64,000 nucleotides of DNA from Xylogone sp. PMI_703. Taxonomy: Eukaryota; Ascomycota; Leotiomycetes. Made by a program: the position numbers and the translations under genes. Under the pieces are notes generated by a model. The model was not told the origin of the DNA, made no database searches, and was given only the letters and a program-made list of their open reading frames with translations. Positions 51,017 to 61,820 of the stretch are shown here, piece by piece. The stretch covers positions 62,001 to 126,000 of the forward strand of contig JAJTUQ010000010.1 in assembly GCA_021399445.1 (NCBI GenBank). The letters are read 5' to 3'. Every line of letters starts with the position of its first letter. The first letter of the stretch is position 1.

Positions 51017-51927
51017 GAGTAACTATATTAGAGAAGTCCTCTTTTTCTCATCTCAATATCTCAATACTTGGTGGTTTTGCTTCCCATAGAAGAGGGAAAA
51101 GCCAAAGGCCTCAAACATTGCATTCTGCAGAAGCTACCACGACATGGGACTGGAATGATTGGCTGTGAGGGGAAATGTAACCGCGGTCGGGGTTCGTGCT
51201 GCAAGACAGGATTTCTGGCACCAACATTCGTGCATTGCAGGATGCATATATTAGTTAAACAATAGTTACCCCTAGCTAAGCTTTGAAGCGAGCGTTGGTG
51301 GCAGATTTGGCAAGGTGGGAGTTGCTCCAGCAGAGACTATCACTTACAACCATTTGTTTGCACACCGAGTAATCTATTCGGAAGCTCTATTAAGCAGAAG
51401 CGCTCCTAAGCAGCCCTCTTTCTCTTGGACGACCGAATGATAACTGTTACGGTAAGAAAATCCAGGCCACTCTCGATCCAGGGGGTGATGTTCACATCGC
51501 ACGGCTGGCGGAGTTGGTGATTCTGTATATTAAAACACGGTGTAGCGGGATGGAAGCATGGGCGAGGCCAACATCCGGAAGCAACTCGCATATTACTCAA
51601 CAGCGCAACCATACCCACTCATGGGATGAACCACCTGCCAGATATAGCTGTGGCGTGGAAGTTGTATCCTCCGGCATGTCTCGCGCGTGACCGTAACCAT
51701 ACCATCTCTGGCTTCCCGTTGGATCTTCATAAAATTGAGGGAAGATGGTAGACACACCGCGTTGTCCGATGGTTTTTTAAATCGCTCGTCGGATCGACTT
51801 GGCAGCTCTTGGTCTTATTTGAGAAAGGTCAACTCAAACTTTCTCTTGGCTACTGTCTTGTAAATTATAATTACCGCTCTCTTGGGTATTGGGTTTGGAG
51901 ACACCACACAAGCTCTTAATCTTCACG
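51017..51927. promoter_or_regulatory. Shared divergent promoter region, LysM gene and chitinase
   Basis: The 911 bases between the two ATG codons must hold both promoters. A TATA-like AAATTATAATTA lies at 51859-51870, about 60 bases before the chitinase ATG. No specific regulator site is assigned. Divergent spacing of this size is compatible with co-regulation (inference). Confidence 0.5.
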
Positions 51928-54900
51928 ATGGTGTACCTTGGGGTTCTTCTTTTAGGAATCTGGTTGCTTGAATTCCAAGTTGCTGTAAACGCGCAGTGCT
52001 CTCCATCGAGCCCATGTGCATCTGGATGCTGCAGCATTTACGGTTCTTGTGGTTTTGGCCCTGAGTTCTGTGGAAAAGGCAACTGCACCTCAACTTGTGA
52101 TGCTGTTGCCCAATGCGGAAGTGAGAAGAATTTCAACATAATATCTGATTTTCCATGCTTACTGTATACAGAATATGCGCCTCCGGGTTCGACGGATTGT
52201 CCTCTAGGAGTTTGCTGTTCTCAATATGGTTTTTGCGGCACTACTTCTGACTTTTGTGGAACTGGGTGCCAGGCTGGATGTGGAGTAGTAAACGTGCCGT
52301 ATGTATAGCACATTTCATCAAGTTATCAATACTCTGTTTCATTTTCTTTTTGAAAAAATCCCCCGTTAGTGAATACTGACAGCCATTATCATCACCGACA
52401 GGTCCTGTTCGGGCGTATCTAGCGACCAAAGAACTATTGGATACTATGAGAGTTGGTCTCGCACACGGCCTTGTGATGTCTGGGAACCTGAAGATATAGA
52501 TCCAACTCTATGGACACACCTTAATTATGGCTTTGCTCTGATTGATGCAAACTATGAAATCGCTCAGATGAATTCCTGGGATACAGACTATTATACCCGA
52601 TTTACGGGTCTCAAGGCAAAGAATGGAGCTTTACAGTGTTTCATCTCTGTCGGCGGTTGGTCTGCTGGCGGCCAGATTTTTTCTGAGATGACAAGCACTT
52701 CAGCAAACAGGGCAAAATTCATCCAGTCAGCGATCAAACTAATGCAGACATACGGTTTCGATGGTATCGATATTGATTGGGAATACCCTGCTGCATCTGA
52801 TCGTGGAGGAGTTCCTGCAGATACCGAAAACTTTGTCACTTTCTTATCGGAATTGCGTGCGGCGTGTTCAACAACCTACGAGATCAGCTTAACTCTTCCG
52901 TCATCATATTGTGAGTGAAATGATAGACTAATATAATAACATGGCTTACTTTTCTGTAGGGTATCTTCAAGGGTTTGATGTTAAAGTGATGGAATATGTA
53001 GATTGGGGTATATTTTATCACAAACACAAAGCTGCAATTTGCTAATACGGATATCGAAATAGCAAACTTTATGGCATATGATATCCACGGTACTTGGGAC
53101 GGAGCTAGTCAATGGACTTCGGCTATTGTTCAGCCTCATACAAATCTAACAGGTACAAAGAGCTGGATTATTAACGATCATTGACTAACATAGGCATCAC
53201 TAGAAATTGCTGAAGGGCTTGATTTGCTATGGCGAAATAACGTCGATCCAGCTAAAGTGGTCCTTGGATTGGCATTTTATGGCCGCGCCTTTACCCTCTC
53301 GGACCCAGGCTGTACCAAAGTTGATTGTCCTTTCTCCAGTGGTGGCAATCCCGGAGAATGTACCGGTGAGCTACAATATTACACCTTTAACGGTGATACC
53401 TTTTGACAGTCCTTTCAGGAACAGCTGGAATTCTTTCCAATGCGGAGATCCAGCGTATCATCACAGCAAACAGCCTTACGCCTACTCTAGACACCACAGC
53501 TGGAGTAAAGTACATGGCTTGGGATTCAAACCAGTGGCAAGTGAAGCAAATCTTGTAATCACCAAACACATTAATGGCTGACAAACATATTTTCAGGGTA
53601 TCTTTTGACGATCCAGACACATACAAGTTGAAAAAGGCGTTTGCTAACGGCCTCTGTCTCGGCGGAACGATGGCATGGGCCCTTGACTTAGACGATCCGA
53701 CGACAAGTGCAGACAGCCTAGCTTTAAACCAACTTAGCAGCTTAACTGGAGAATCTATAGATGGATCTAACCTAAAAAGCCAAGCCTTACTCAGAAAGCA
53801 CGCCGCTACGTCTACATCTGCTAACGCTGCTCTCTCAGTGTATTATACGCCTTGTGGTCTACAGCCTACCTGTGCTCCAGGCTACGTACGGCTAACTTAC
53901 GCTTCTGGAATTGTAAGTGGTTTTTTTTGAGTTATAATACAGATGGTAAACTAATTCCATATTCCGTAGATATTCGATGCAGACTATGGTTTTGTCCCCA
54001 ACGTTACTGGCCAACCTTTTGTATGCTCAACGGGATACACACGCGCTCTATGCATAGGAACAAATGCAGAGACACAGGGTTGCCAATGGTTTGGGACTCC
54101 AAAGCAATGCGATACGTTTTGTCCAGAAGGATGGATTACCCTTTCAATGAATTCACAGCCCTCTGGTTACGATATTGCCTGCCAGTCAGGGAGCTATGCT
54201 TCGTATTGCTGCCGAGCGGTATATGCAACTCCAATTGTATACTGTGAAGACGAGGCAGTAGAAGAAGTGGCTGCAGAGTTAGCTGGACTTATAACTGGTG
54301 GGCTGACGGGTACAATTAACGCTCGAGGTCTGGGCTACTACCCGGGCTGGATTGGGGTTGACCCGGTTGATTTTAGCTCGTGTGTGGACAGAATAAACAA
54401 CCAGTTGGGAATATCTATTCAGAACATTGCGGGTCAGCTTGAAAACGGCCGAGTCGTGCAGCCCGTAATGAACGATATAAATCAAATCGACAAGCCCACC
54501 TATCATACAACAGAAACATCGTACCCCATTTCCACTGAATACGATACCAGGGTGGTTCAATGCAATCCTGCTTCATATCCACAAGCATGTCTTCATTACC
54601 AATCGGTCATCCAAAACTATCCAAGCATGGCAACCCTCACATGTCCCGCTACTCGACAGCCACTTCCTACCACACGCCCCGAGGTAACGCAGTATAACAG
54701 AGAGCATGCTGATGCCTGGCTGAGCTGGATTCAGCCTTTCTCAAAGCTCTTTGCCCCGGCGCAAAAAGACAGCTGCCATCGAGATGAGTGGCCACCTTTT
54801 CACTTTTACCAAGGCCGATCAGGCGCGTTCATCCGTCTCCTCCCTGGGTCTCAAAATATAGGAGCTGGCCAAGGATGGAGCGGTTTTTGCCAATTTCCTC

Positions 54901-55640
54901 CTGCCAGCTCAGTAACCGTGCAACCCTTAGGCGTTGAAGACCATGGGAATTATCTCTTGGCTCGTTTTTCGGAATATAGAACCACAACCTATAATGTCAT
55001 GTCATACACGTGGGGCCCGCTTCCAGCTCTCCATGATAGCGGCCTTACAGACAACCCCTGTTGGCCTTCAACACTTACCAACGATCCCGGATTCGCATTG
55101 CTTTGGCGAGATCCGTGGTATAGACTCCACCCAGAGTTCGAACCTGGCCAAATAGACTACGACCACGGGATAGATCCTGGACGGATAGCAGGGTTAACTC
55201 CACCTAACGAGTGTATTGCTTGCGACGATGATGACAATGCGCTGAAGCGGAGATTTTTCTTGCCCAAAGATGGTGACCCAGATGGCATCCTTTTTGATAA
55301 CGGTAATAGCTCACGAAAAGCCACTGCTGGGGAGAAGTATCATTATTTTGGGTTTATTGAGTGCGAAGACGATCAGTGTACCAGTGAAGCTGAGATTCTG
55401 GGCTTGCCCCCAATGCCTAGTCCTCCGCCACCACCCCCAGAGCCCACGAGCACGGTCGCCGTCTCTAAGGGAAGAGGCGATAAAAATGATTCAAATGATA
55501 ATCCTCATCCTCAACCTGCATCTCCTATATTGAATTGGAGAGACACGACTCCTGCTGAAACACAGACACTTGCAACATCTACACCAGTGGTAAATCATAG
55601 ATACAATCCAAGGATTGCTAAGAAAGGGAGAGAGAATTAA
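51928..55640 (+). CDS. Killer-toxin-like GH18 chitinase (subgroup C), nine exons, 1077 aa
   Basis: Exons (hand-derived): 51928-52120, 52172-52298, 52402-52910, 52960-53007, 53063-53152, 53204-53365, 53419-53536, 53597-53912, 53970-55640 (3234 nt, all phases agree). The intron after 53536 is GC-AG (donor GCAAGT). Residues 1-22 are a signal peptide; two hevein-type chitin-binding domains follow (23-60, 65-102); GH18 spans about 115-460, with the catalytic motif Asp-Gly-Ile-Asp-Ile-Asp-Trp-Glu at 227-234 (acid Glu234). A Cys-rich region follows. At 789-797 Ser-Cys-His-Arg-Asp-Glu-Trp-Pro-Pro resembles the core of NucA/NucB-type nucleases, and Gly-Ala-Gly-Gln-Gly-Trp and Phe-Cys-Gln-Phe-Pro-Pro follow. 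The tail is Pro-rich. It hydrolyses chitin. Subgroup C chitinases resemble the alpha subunit of yeast killer toxins, although no LysM module is visible in this one. The nuclease-like reading of the C-terminus is inference. Confidence 0.88.
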
Positions 55641-56289
55641 TGAATTAAGGAAAAGGTTATAATAACAAAAGGTTATACTAACATATATTTCTTATCCTTA
55701 ATGGTTGTTTGTGAGTGGGACTGGCTTATATATTGCTTGTTACATAACAAATTACATAAAGATAGTGGTTGGTTAAACCAAAGTTTTCCAGCCTATACAG
55801 GAAAAGATATTATACATGTACACAACAAAATTAAGAGTAACAGGTAGCGAATATTGCGGGTACTTGATGGCTAAGTTTAGATTGAGATCATGTTGGAAAG
55901 ACATTAACGAAGACAAGACAGCGTTCAATAAAGTAGAGATATGTAAGAGGGGAAGAAAATAAATTCACTTTCATAAAGAAGAGGAAATTCTAGAGTAAAT
56001 ATAGGCTAAGTTTAATGATGCTCCGCAGATATCTCTTATATGCAACCCAAGAAAAGACCGTTCTTAGACTTATCAATTTGGCGTGTCATGCTTTTTTACC
56101 CAAATATATTAATAAAGCAAAATTGAATAGCTGTTTTGATTTCAGGAGGCGCCGGCTTTTGCTGAATTTTGTGAGGTAGAAGAGCAATTAGCCCCAATAA
56201 GCTGGCGTGGTGAAACATGTCCCTGATGATAGAGAGAAGGGCTACCTAGTTTAACTGTAACTACCATCATTTTCCTATTCTATATTGCC
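55641..56289. other. Intergenic, chitinase 3' region
   Basis: No open frame or motif is recognised. It presumably includes the chitinase 3' untranslated region and polyadenylation signals; AATAAA occurs at about 55958. Confidence 0.5.
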
Positions 56290-56544
56290 ATGATTTATAG
56301 TGACCGTGCCAGGAGCACGTTCTACGAGGCTGTAATGACCACTGGCTATCCATCTGATGCCACCGAGAACGCGGTGCAGACCAACATTGTAGCTACCGGC
56401 TACTCTACCTCGGCTGGGGCTGGAGCAAACCACCACTCAACAGCCTTCGGGGCTAGCCAGACACACTGGAGTCAATGTGGCGGCAGCGGCTGGACTGGCC
56501 CACAACCTGTGTCTCGCCGTATTGTAAATTATCACTTTGACTAA
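56290..56544 (+). pseudogene. CBM1 cellulose-binding-domain remnant, plus strand
   Basis: An open frame of 84 codons has a Ser/Thr/Ala-rich stretch and then Trp-Ser-Gln-Cys-Gly-Gly-Ser-Gly-Trp-Thr-Gly-Pro, the first half of a fungal CBM1. After Gly-Pro the frame is wrong: shifting by one base gives Thr-Thr-Cys-Val-Ser-Pro-Tyr, the expected continuation, so a single-base loss broke it. No catalytic domain is visible upstream. The second half lacks the usual Asn-Pro-Tyr-Tyr-Ser-Gln-Cys-Leu ending. Confidence 0.6.
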
Positions 56545-56745
56545 GTCGTATTTGACCTCGTTCGTGCTTTTGGTATTACTCTCTTTTAATTCTTAACCTA
56601 GCTAGCGGCATAGCTTTAACTGCGAAGACTAACGTAACCCGCCCGAAAATTTTGATTAATCGAATAGTTACGCGCGCTCCGTTTCAAAGCTATGTACATA
56701 GATATGATAGGGTTTTCTTCCAAACACATCTCAGGTCTTTTGATA

Positions 56746-56915
56746 TTAAAGGCACCGGGAATACCACGGGTTCGAATACTCACATGTATACGGGCTGACA
56801 TAAGTCGTTGGTCCTGTCCAGTCGCTACCGCCACATTTCTCATATCTTTGGGCTGCGCCGTTAGAACTGACTGTTGGGGATGATGAGGAAGTTACGGCAG
56901 ACTTCCTCTCTATCG
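56746..56915 (-). pseudogene. CBM1 remnant, minus strand, conserved Cys replaced by Tyr
   Basis: Read on the minus strand there is a Ser/Thr-rich linker followed by [12 protein letters not shown] and an ending Asn-Pro-Trp-Tyr-Ser-Arg-Cys-Leu-stop, a full-length CBM1. The second conserved Cys is Tyr (TAT for TGT), so one disulfide cannot form. The frame is open upstream to about 56994 but has no ATG and no recognisable catalytic domain. It is likely the last exon of a lost carbohydrate-active enzyme. Confidence 0.6.
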
Positions 56916-56966
56916 TATGTTTCGCAAAAGGATATCGGACAGATCGGTCGGAGATCGATAAGCTGA

Positions 56967-57309
56967 ACGAGAACAACAATCCATCGCATCGCACAACGGG
57001 ATGCCGACCTTCGAGATCACTCTCTACACAGGATATCGCAGTACAAGTCCTATCAACTTGTCTTTGTTGATGAGTCTGGCTGCGATAGAAGGGCTGGACA
57101 TAGGCGTTGGGTGTGGTCTCCGAAGGAGTCTTCCCCAGTCCAGGTTATAAAGTTTGGCCGCAAGAAAAGATGGCACATTCTTCCACGCGCAAGATGGCAT
57201 CATGCTGAGGCGAGTATATCAAAGATCAACAGATATTAAGTTATTTGAGGACTTCATCACCCAGTTGCTGCATCAAGCTACGCCATACGTAACTCCTAAT
57301 TCCGGGTAG
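56967..57309 (+). pseudogene. Tc1/mariner-type DDE transposase fragment, frameshifted
   Basis: The frame reads Arg-Asp-Ala-Asp-Leu-Arg-Asp, then [10 protein letters not shown] (the first catalytic Asp) and Trp-His-Ile-Leu-Pro. After one frameshift near 57190 it continues Ala-Gln-Asp-Gly-Ile-Met-Leu and Phe-Glu-Asp-Phe-Ile-Thr-Gln-Leu-Leu, ending at a stop at 57307-57309. This is the order seen in fungal Tc1/mariner transposases with a DDE_3-type catalytic core. The N-terminal DNA-binding part and the second and third catalytic residues are missing, and no terminal inverted repeats were found. Confidence 0.75.
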
Positions 57310-57462
57310 TCATTACCGAAAAGTTCAGTCCCCGGCCCTTCTCCAAAAGTCACTATCATTATCAATGTCATAATCATCGCCACCACTATAACCACCATAA
57401 TCGTTGTAACCGGCGTCCTGAATACTCCAAGGCACAATGGTCTCGTAATCCTATGCAGATTA

Positions 57463-58008
57463 TCAGTCATGCGATTCCGCCACAAATCCCGCCTTTCGCA
57501 CCTTGTTTTCGACAGTTTTCTCGCAAATTTCCTCACTATTGCGTGGGCATCGGCCCTCTTCTTGGCGTTTATGCTTGCGTTGACAATGCTCGAGGAGTTT
57601 TTGACTTGGGCCCGACGTGAAAACGCGCGAAATGCTGTCTCCGCAGGCAGACACCCAATCTAAATCACGGCCAGATTCAAGCACCCTTTCGATTATCTTT
57701 TGGAGTCTAACTTTTCCAGATTCTTGCTTTCCATTGCGAGAGTCAACGTAGCGAATAGCCGGAACAACTAAATCCTCGACATTGGCTAGATCCACGCTGA
57801 GATTCTCAAACGCATCATCTGCTGCAAAGCAATCGACAATAAAGATGATGATATTCGAGCTGTCTATTTCAGCTGTCCACATATCTTCGAATTCGAGACC
57901 CAGGTCAAGCGCTCTGCTAACCCAGTCGAGGCATAACAATGAAGTGAGTCTGCTTGAACCAAGGCCTTGGCCAACTGTGGGAAGCAATAGCCGAAGAGCG
58001 TTCTTCAC
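57463..58008 (-). CDS. Possible exon of an unrecognised protein
   Basis: A 181-codon open stretch ends at 57463 and has no ATG at its upstream end, so it would have to be an internal or terminal exon. It includes hydrophobic Ile-Ile-Ile-Phe-Ile-Val-Asp-Cys-Phe, then a charged helix-rich part with a Lys/Arg/Glu-rich C-terminus. The frame is open up to a possible acceptor just after 58030 and could be spliced onto the minus-strand gene ending at 58091 if that gene uses a donor near its end. No family is recognised. A gene remnant or chance frame is equally possible. Confidence 0.3.
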   Translation of the reverse strand: MKNALRLLLPTVGQGLGSSRLTSLLCLDWVSRALDLGLEFEDMWTAEIDSSNIIIFIVDCFAADDAFENLSVDLANVEDLVVPAIRYVDSRNGKQESGKVRLQKIIERVLESGRDLDWVSACGDSISRVFTSGPSQKLLEHCQRKHKRQEEGRCPRNSEEICEKTVENKVRKAGFVAESHD

Positions 58009-58090
58009 AGTCGCTATACCAATGGCCTTAGGTTGCTGAAACTCTGCTTCCTATTCACTGAAGTTAGACACAGAAACCAGCTGCTTCAAT

Positions 58091-58714
58091 CTAAGAATCT
58101 GCTACCTCGAGAGCTGGCAAGAAAGGCTGCTGGAGCTCCGGCAACGCACTGCCACCGGTTTGGTCTCCCCCTTGTTCTTTCATCTTCTTGCTCGTCTCCA
58201 CTTCTGTCTCTTGCTGTCGGAATGCCAGGTCAATATCCCGAGACGGTCGCGCAAGGGTAGAGCGCCAGTGATGTGTATTCAGAGGGTTCTTTTGATACAG
58301 GTTAAATTCGAAGAACTTGTTATGGGCATCGCACCGAAAGTTCTTGTACCTACAAATACCAATGAATTAGTTTCATCGTTGGTTATGCATAACCGTAGTG
58401 ATAGGTAGCATTGTAGGGACTTGATACGAATTCAGCTTCTCGAAATTTGATTTGATCAGACTATCTTCGTTCATTTCAACAAAGTGGACGCTGTCCATCG
58501 TAGGCACGAAATAACGAATCGATTCTTGTGGTCCATAGTTGACCTGTTGCACAACTTGCACGGCGTACGGTGCGTTGTCGATGATTACGCAGGATTCATT
58601 GACAGATGGTTTGGCAGACGGTATCCAGCGCAAAAATGCTTGGAACTTATCCTCGTGATCGAGTAATCGTGGGCGGTACGGCCTGACAGAAGGGCAGCAA
58701 AATATGGCAGCCAT
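58091..58714 (-). CDS. Unrecognised protein, two coding blocks with an unresolved junction
   Basis: An ATG at 58714 starts a 113-codon block containing Ser-Cys-Val-Ile-Ile-Asp-Asn-Ala-Pro-Tyr, Tyr-Gly-Pro-Gln-Glu-Ser and Met-Asp-Ser-Val-His-Phe-Val-Glu-Met, ending Val-Met-His-Asn-Gln-Arg. A second block from 58349 to the stop at 58091 reads Tyr-Lys-Asn-Phe-Arg-Cys-Asp-Ala-His-Asn-Lys-Phe-Phe-Glu-Phe and then a Glu/Lys-rich tail. The blocks are in the same frame but separated by two stops within 24 bases. The acceptor (TTTGTAG at 58350) and branch-like CTAAT are good, but no GT donor of correct phase lies at the expected place. A donor at about 58431 would give an 80-nt intron at the cost of about 20 plausible residues. 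Either the donor was lost or the model is incomplete. Confidence 0.5.
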
Positions 58715-59112
58715 GGCGATAATTTATTTGAAAATGAACTTCAAGGGCGCTTCCGGATGGTGAGGCGATTCAGTTAACCACCGCTCTTGTGTAACACATC
58801 TTGGAAGCTCATAGAAAACTCGCCAAGGGCACCGTCATGTGAGGCGGCCCTCTCGAAACTTGGCAGTCTAAAGTCTCTTCACAAACTCGTGGAAATCTTG
58901 ATGGAGGTCCAAAACACTCCACCAAGCGATGCGCCAGCTTTGGAATCATATGTAAGGCTACATACTTACAGGCTCCTGTGTTCTTCACACTGATTCTTCT
59001 CTTTAGTGTCAGACGGATTCCAGCACATTTGCCATGTCAGAACTACGACGAGACATACCTAGTTTGTCGACTGGCCCAAACAGAACCCTAGCAGAATATC
59101 TGGCTAAGAACA
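58715..59112. other. Right edge of the gene island, truncated by element H
   Basis: No certain gene. A plus-strand frame opens with ATG at 59034 and runs without a stop into the LTR of element H at 59113, so H may have cut a gene here, but only about 26 codons are visible. The five bases GAACA (59108-59112) would be the target duplication of H. Confidence 0.4.
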
Positions 59113-59640
59113 TGTCACGACCCAAGGTTGACAGCCGAAATCTACCAGTAGAATTGTACTTCCACAAGCCGGCACAAACTTTATAACAGTAAAACTTGAG
59201 ACGGCAATAAGGACATTATTAACAGCGGTCGTGACTAATAATAATCCACTGGCAAGAATTGATTGGAAGAAAGGCATTAGTAAGAAGTTGTTAGTAGAAC
59301 TTTACTGACAGAATCCTGTTACTAGATTCTGGGCAAAAAGATCTTACCAGACAGCTAGGTCATATGATAAATTACGACCTCTGTAGGATCCTAAGGATCC
59401 AAACCTCAGGATGTGATAGATCTGTAGATCCTGGGGATTTAAGGATCTTAACTTAAATTTACTCATTATATAAATAAATAATTTTACAGTAGATAAAAGT
59501 CTTATGCTTAACTTAATTAATTTATAGTATACTTACATTTTATAATAATTATCCTGAGATTATAAAACTATTCTTTTGCCTTTTACCTTTATTTATTATT
59601 TGAGTAATAAATAACCTTATACCTCAGTAAGAATGTTATA
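59113..59640 (+). repeat. LTR family 2, 5' LTR of element H
   Basis: The 528-bp repeat begins TGTCACGACCCAAGG and ends AGAATGTTATA, and is followed by CTTTGAATACC. It is the best preserved copy of this LTR type in the window; its first 300 bases keep a high GC content. It matches 17400-17946. Confidence 0.88.
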
Positions 59641-61590
59641 CTTTGAATACCTTAAAACTCGAAGGTATTATAACCAAAGACTTGTCTTTATAACAAAACC
59701 TTTAAGCTTTCAAGGCTAACCTCAACTCGATGACTAACTTCATCGAAAAGAAACTAGACTTAGGAAAAATCAAGAACTTCTGAAAAGATAAGTCTAAGCT
59801 AAAACTTTTTAAGTTTTGAACTCATTTATATCTGAACTTATATAAGGATAAATTTCAAAATGATTTCTAACGAATTATATGATTACTTATTTACTTAAAG
59901 AAAAAAATATTATAATAAACTTTACTATATATAAAGAACTTTAAAAACTTCACTAAAAAAGATAAAAAAAATAATAAGATATTATTAACTTGTTTATATC
60001 TTTTAAAAGCTTTGAAGAAGAAATAGAAAAAGTTTTTAAAGACTTTTACGAAATTGACAAAGTAAAACAATAATTATATGCCTTGAAATAAACTGACTTA
60101 ACCTCTGTGTATAATACTAAATTCTGACAACTAAATAATATAATTAGTTAAAAAAATAAAGTTTTAATATTTTAATATTATTAAAGATTAAAGGAATTAA
60201 TCAAAGACAAATTAGTATATATTAGGCTTTACTTTAACATATTAGTCAAACAAATGAAAAAAACTAAAAAAATTAATAATTTTCAATATAAACGATAAAT
60301 AAAGAAGAAAAAAAGAATTCTTTATTCTTCATAAACAAATAAACAGAAAAATTATATTAATGATCAAGAAGACTTAATGGACCTCAATAAAATCATAAGA
60401 GGAAAAAAACAAAGTCTAAAGAATTATAATAAAAAATTACTTAAAAGAAAAAATAAATATAATTTAACTTTTGAGTAATATAAAGAAAAAAAAGAAAAAA
60501 AACTTTATCATAAATATAAACAAGTTAGATATACTACTCAAGAATATAGTAATAAGGACAAAAGAAAGTCAAAAAAAGTTAAAATTATATTTATAATATT
60601 TTTAACCAAAGACAACAAATCTTATAGTTTAAGTAATACTTTATTGATAAGATAAAATAATTTTGACAAATTATTAAAAAATATTAAAGATTAGTCCATG
60701 GACTAGATTTTATGAGTTTTTCTGACAAAAGACTTTACTGAAGAAATTTACTATAACATCAAAAGCTTAATATCCTCGGGAGTTTTCTCTTTAACTATAA
60801 ATAAGTTAAATATATTAATATTTATAACTAAAGAAATAGAATAATAGTTTTTTGAAGTTGTTAGTTTTAACAATTTCTTATTAAAAAAATATTAAAACAC
60901 TACAGACCTATTAAACTTTTTTTTCCTAAGACAAATTAAAGGAAAACTAATAATCTATAAAAAGTTTCACCAGGTTAATTAAAAATCTTCGAAAAGAAAA
61001 GAATAAACCAGAATTTTACTAATATATTCCCCTTATAATATAACAATAAAAAAATCAGAACTAAATTAAGTATTAACAAAAAATTCTTTCCGGACAATCT
61101 TTTAAAGCTTTAAACTCTTTAATAATGTGATAAAAAAAATTTTATACTATAATCCTACTCGACCAATTAACCATAAATAAGAGAAAAACTAATATTAATC
61201 AGTATATTAATATCTTCTAACAAAAATCTTATCAAGACTTAGAAGATGATCAAGAGGAATATCTTATAAAATATATCTCTTCAAAGAGAAAGATTTTTTT
61301 AACAAAAAAGAAAGAAATCTCTAAAGATTCCAAGGCTAGTTAACTCAAGGATCAGGAATTTCCAGGCATTTAACTAAAAAACAGAAGAATATTCGTTCTA
61401 CTAGTAATTGCCCAGGAGTTTATGAAAGAATAATACAAATTATTTATATATAATCATTAAAAAATCATTAAGATCAAAAATAGGTTATAACAAGAATTCT
61501 TTATCTTTAAACTTTAACAAAAAGTTATTAAAATCATTAATAATTATAATGTTTGTCATAAAGTTAAAATATTAAAAAAAAAGTTTATAA
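59641..61590 (+). pseudogene. gag and truncated pol of gypsy element H
   Basis: The gag region (from about 59660) matches the start of the window (E0). The sequence follows the normal gag/protease order to about 61295, then jumps directly to integrase (matching 7420 onward of element A). This removes about 2.2 kb including the protease active site, reverse transcriptase and RNase H. Integrase is cut at 61590 by the minus-strand copia element. Saturated with stops. Confidence 0.75.
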
Positions 61591-61820
61591 TGTTAAGATT
61601 ATAATCGTTAAGTTCATATAAGGGAAGTATTAGTTCACTAAGTACTACTGTATTATAAGGTTGAATAAGCTTATATTAGCTTATACATTGTATATTTATA
61701 CTTATATTCAGTATTTAAGGAGTTATATCCTTAAATACTCTCTTACCAGATTATTAGTCATTCTACTCTAATCATATAACTACTGAACACCAGTATACTC
61801 TGCTCCTATAATTCCTAACA
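61591..61820 (-). repeat. 3' LTR of minus-strand copia element (copia-2)
   Basis: The 230-bp reverse complement of the copia-1 LTR begins TGTTAAGATTATAATCG and ends ATTCCTAACA. The bases TATAA before it (61586-61590) would be the target duplication. Confidence 0.9.

Noticed and set aside
57273..57536. Minus-strand frame with a hydrophobic Ile/Val/Met run
   Set aside because: The hydrophobic run comes from a simple ATC/ACC-rich stretch on the plus strand (57355-57405), it overlaps the transposase remnant, and it has no credible start.
58160..58408. Plus-strand frames over the 58091-58714 gene
   Set aside because: Antisense shadows of the minus-strand coding blocks.
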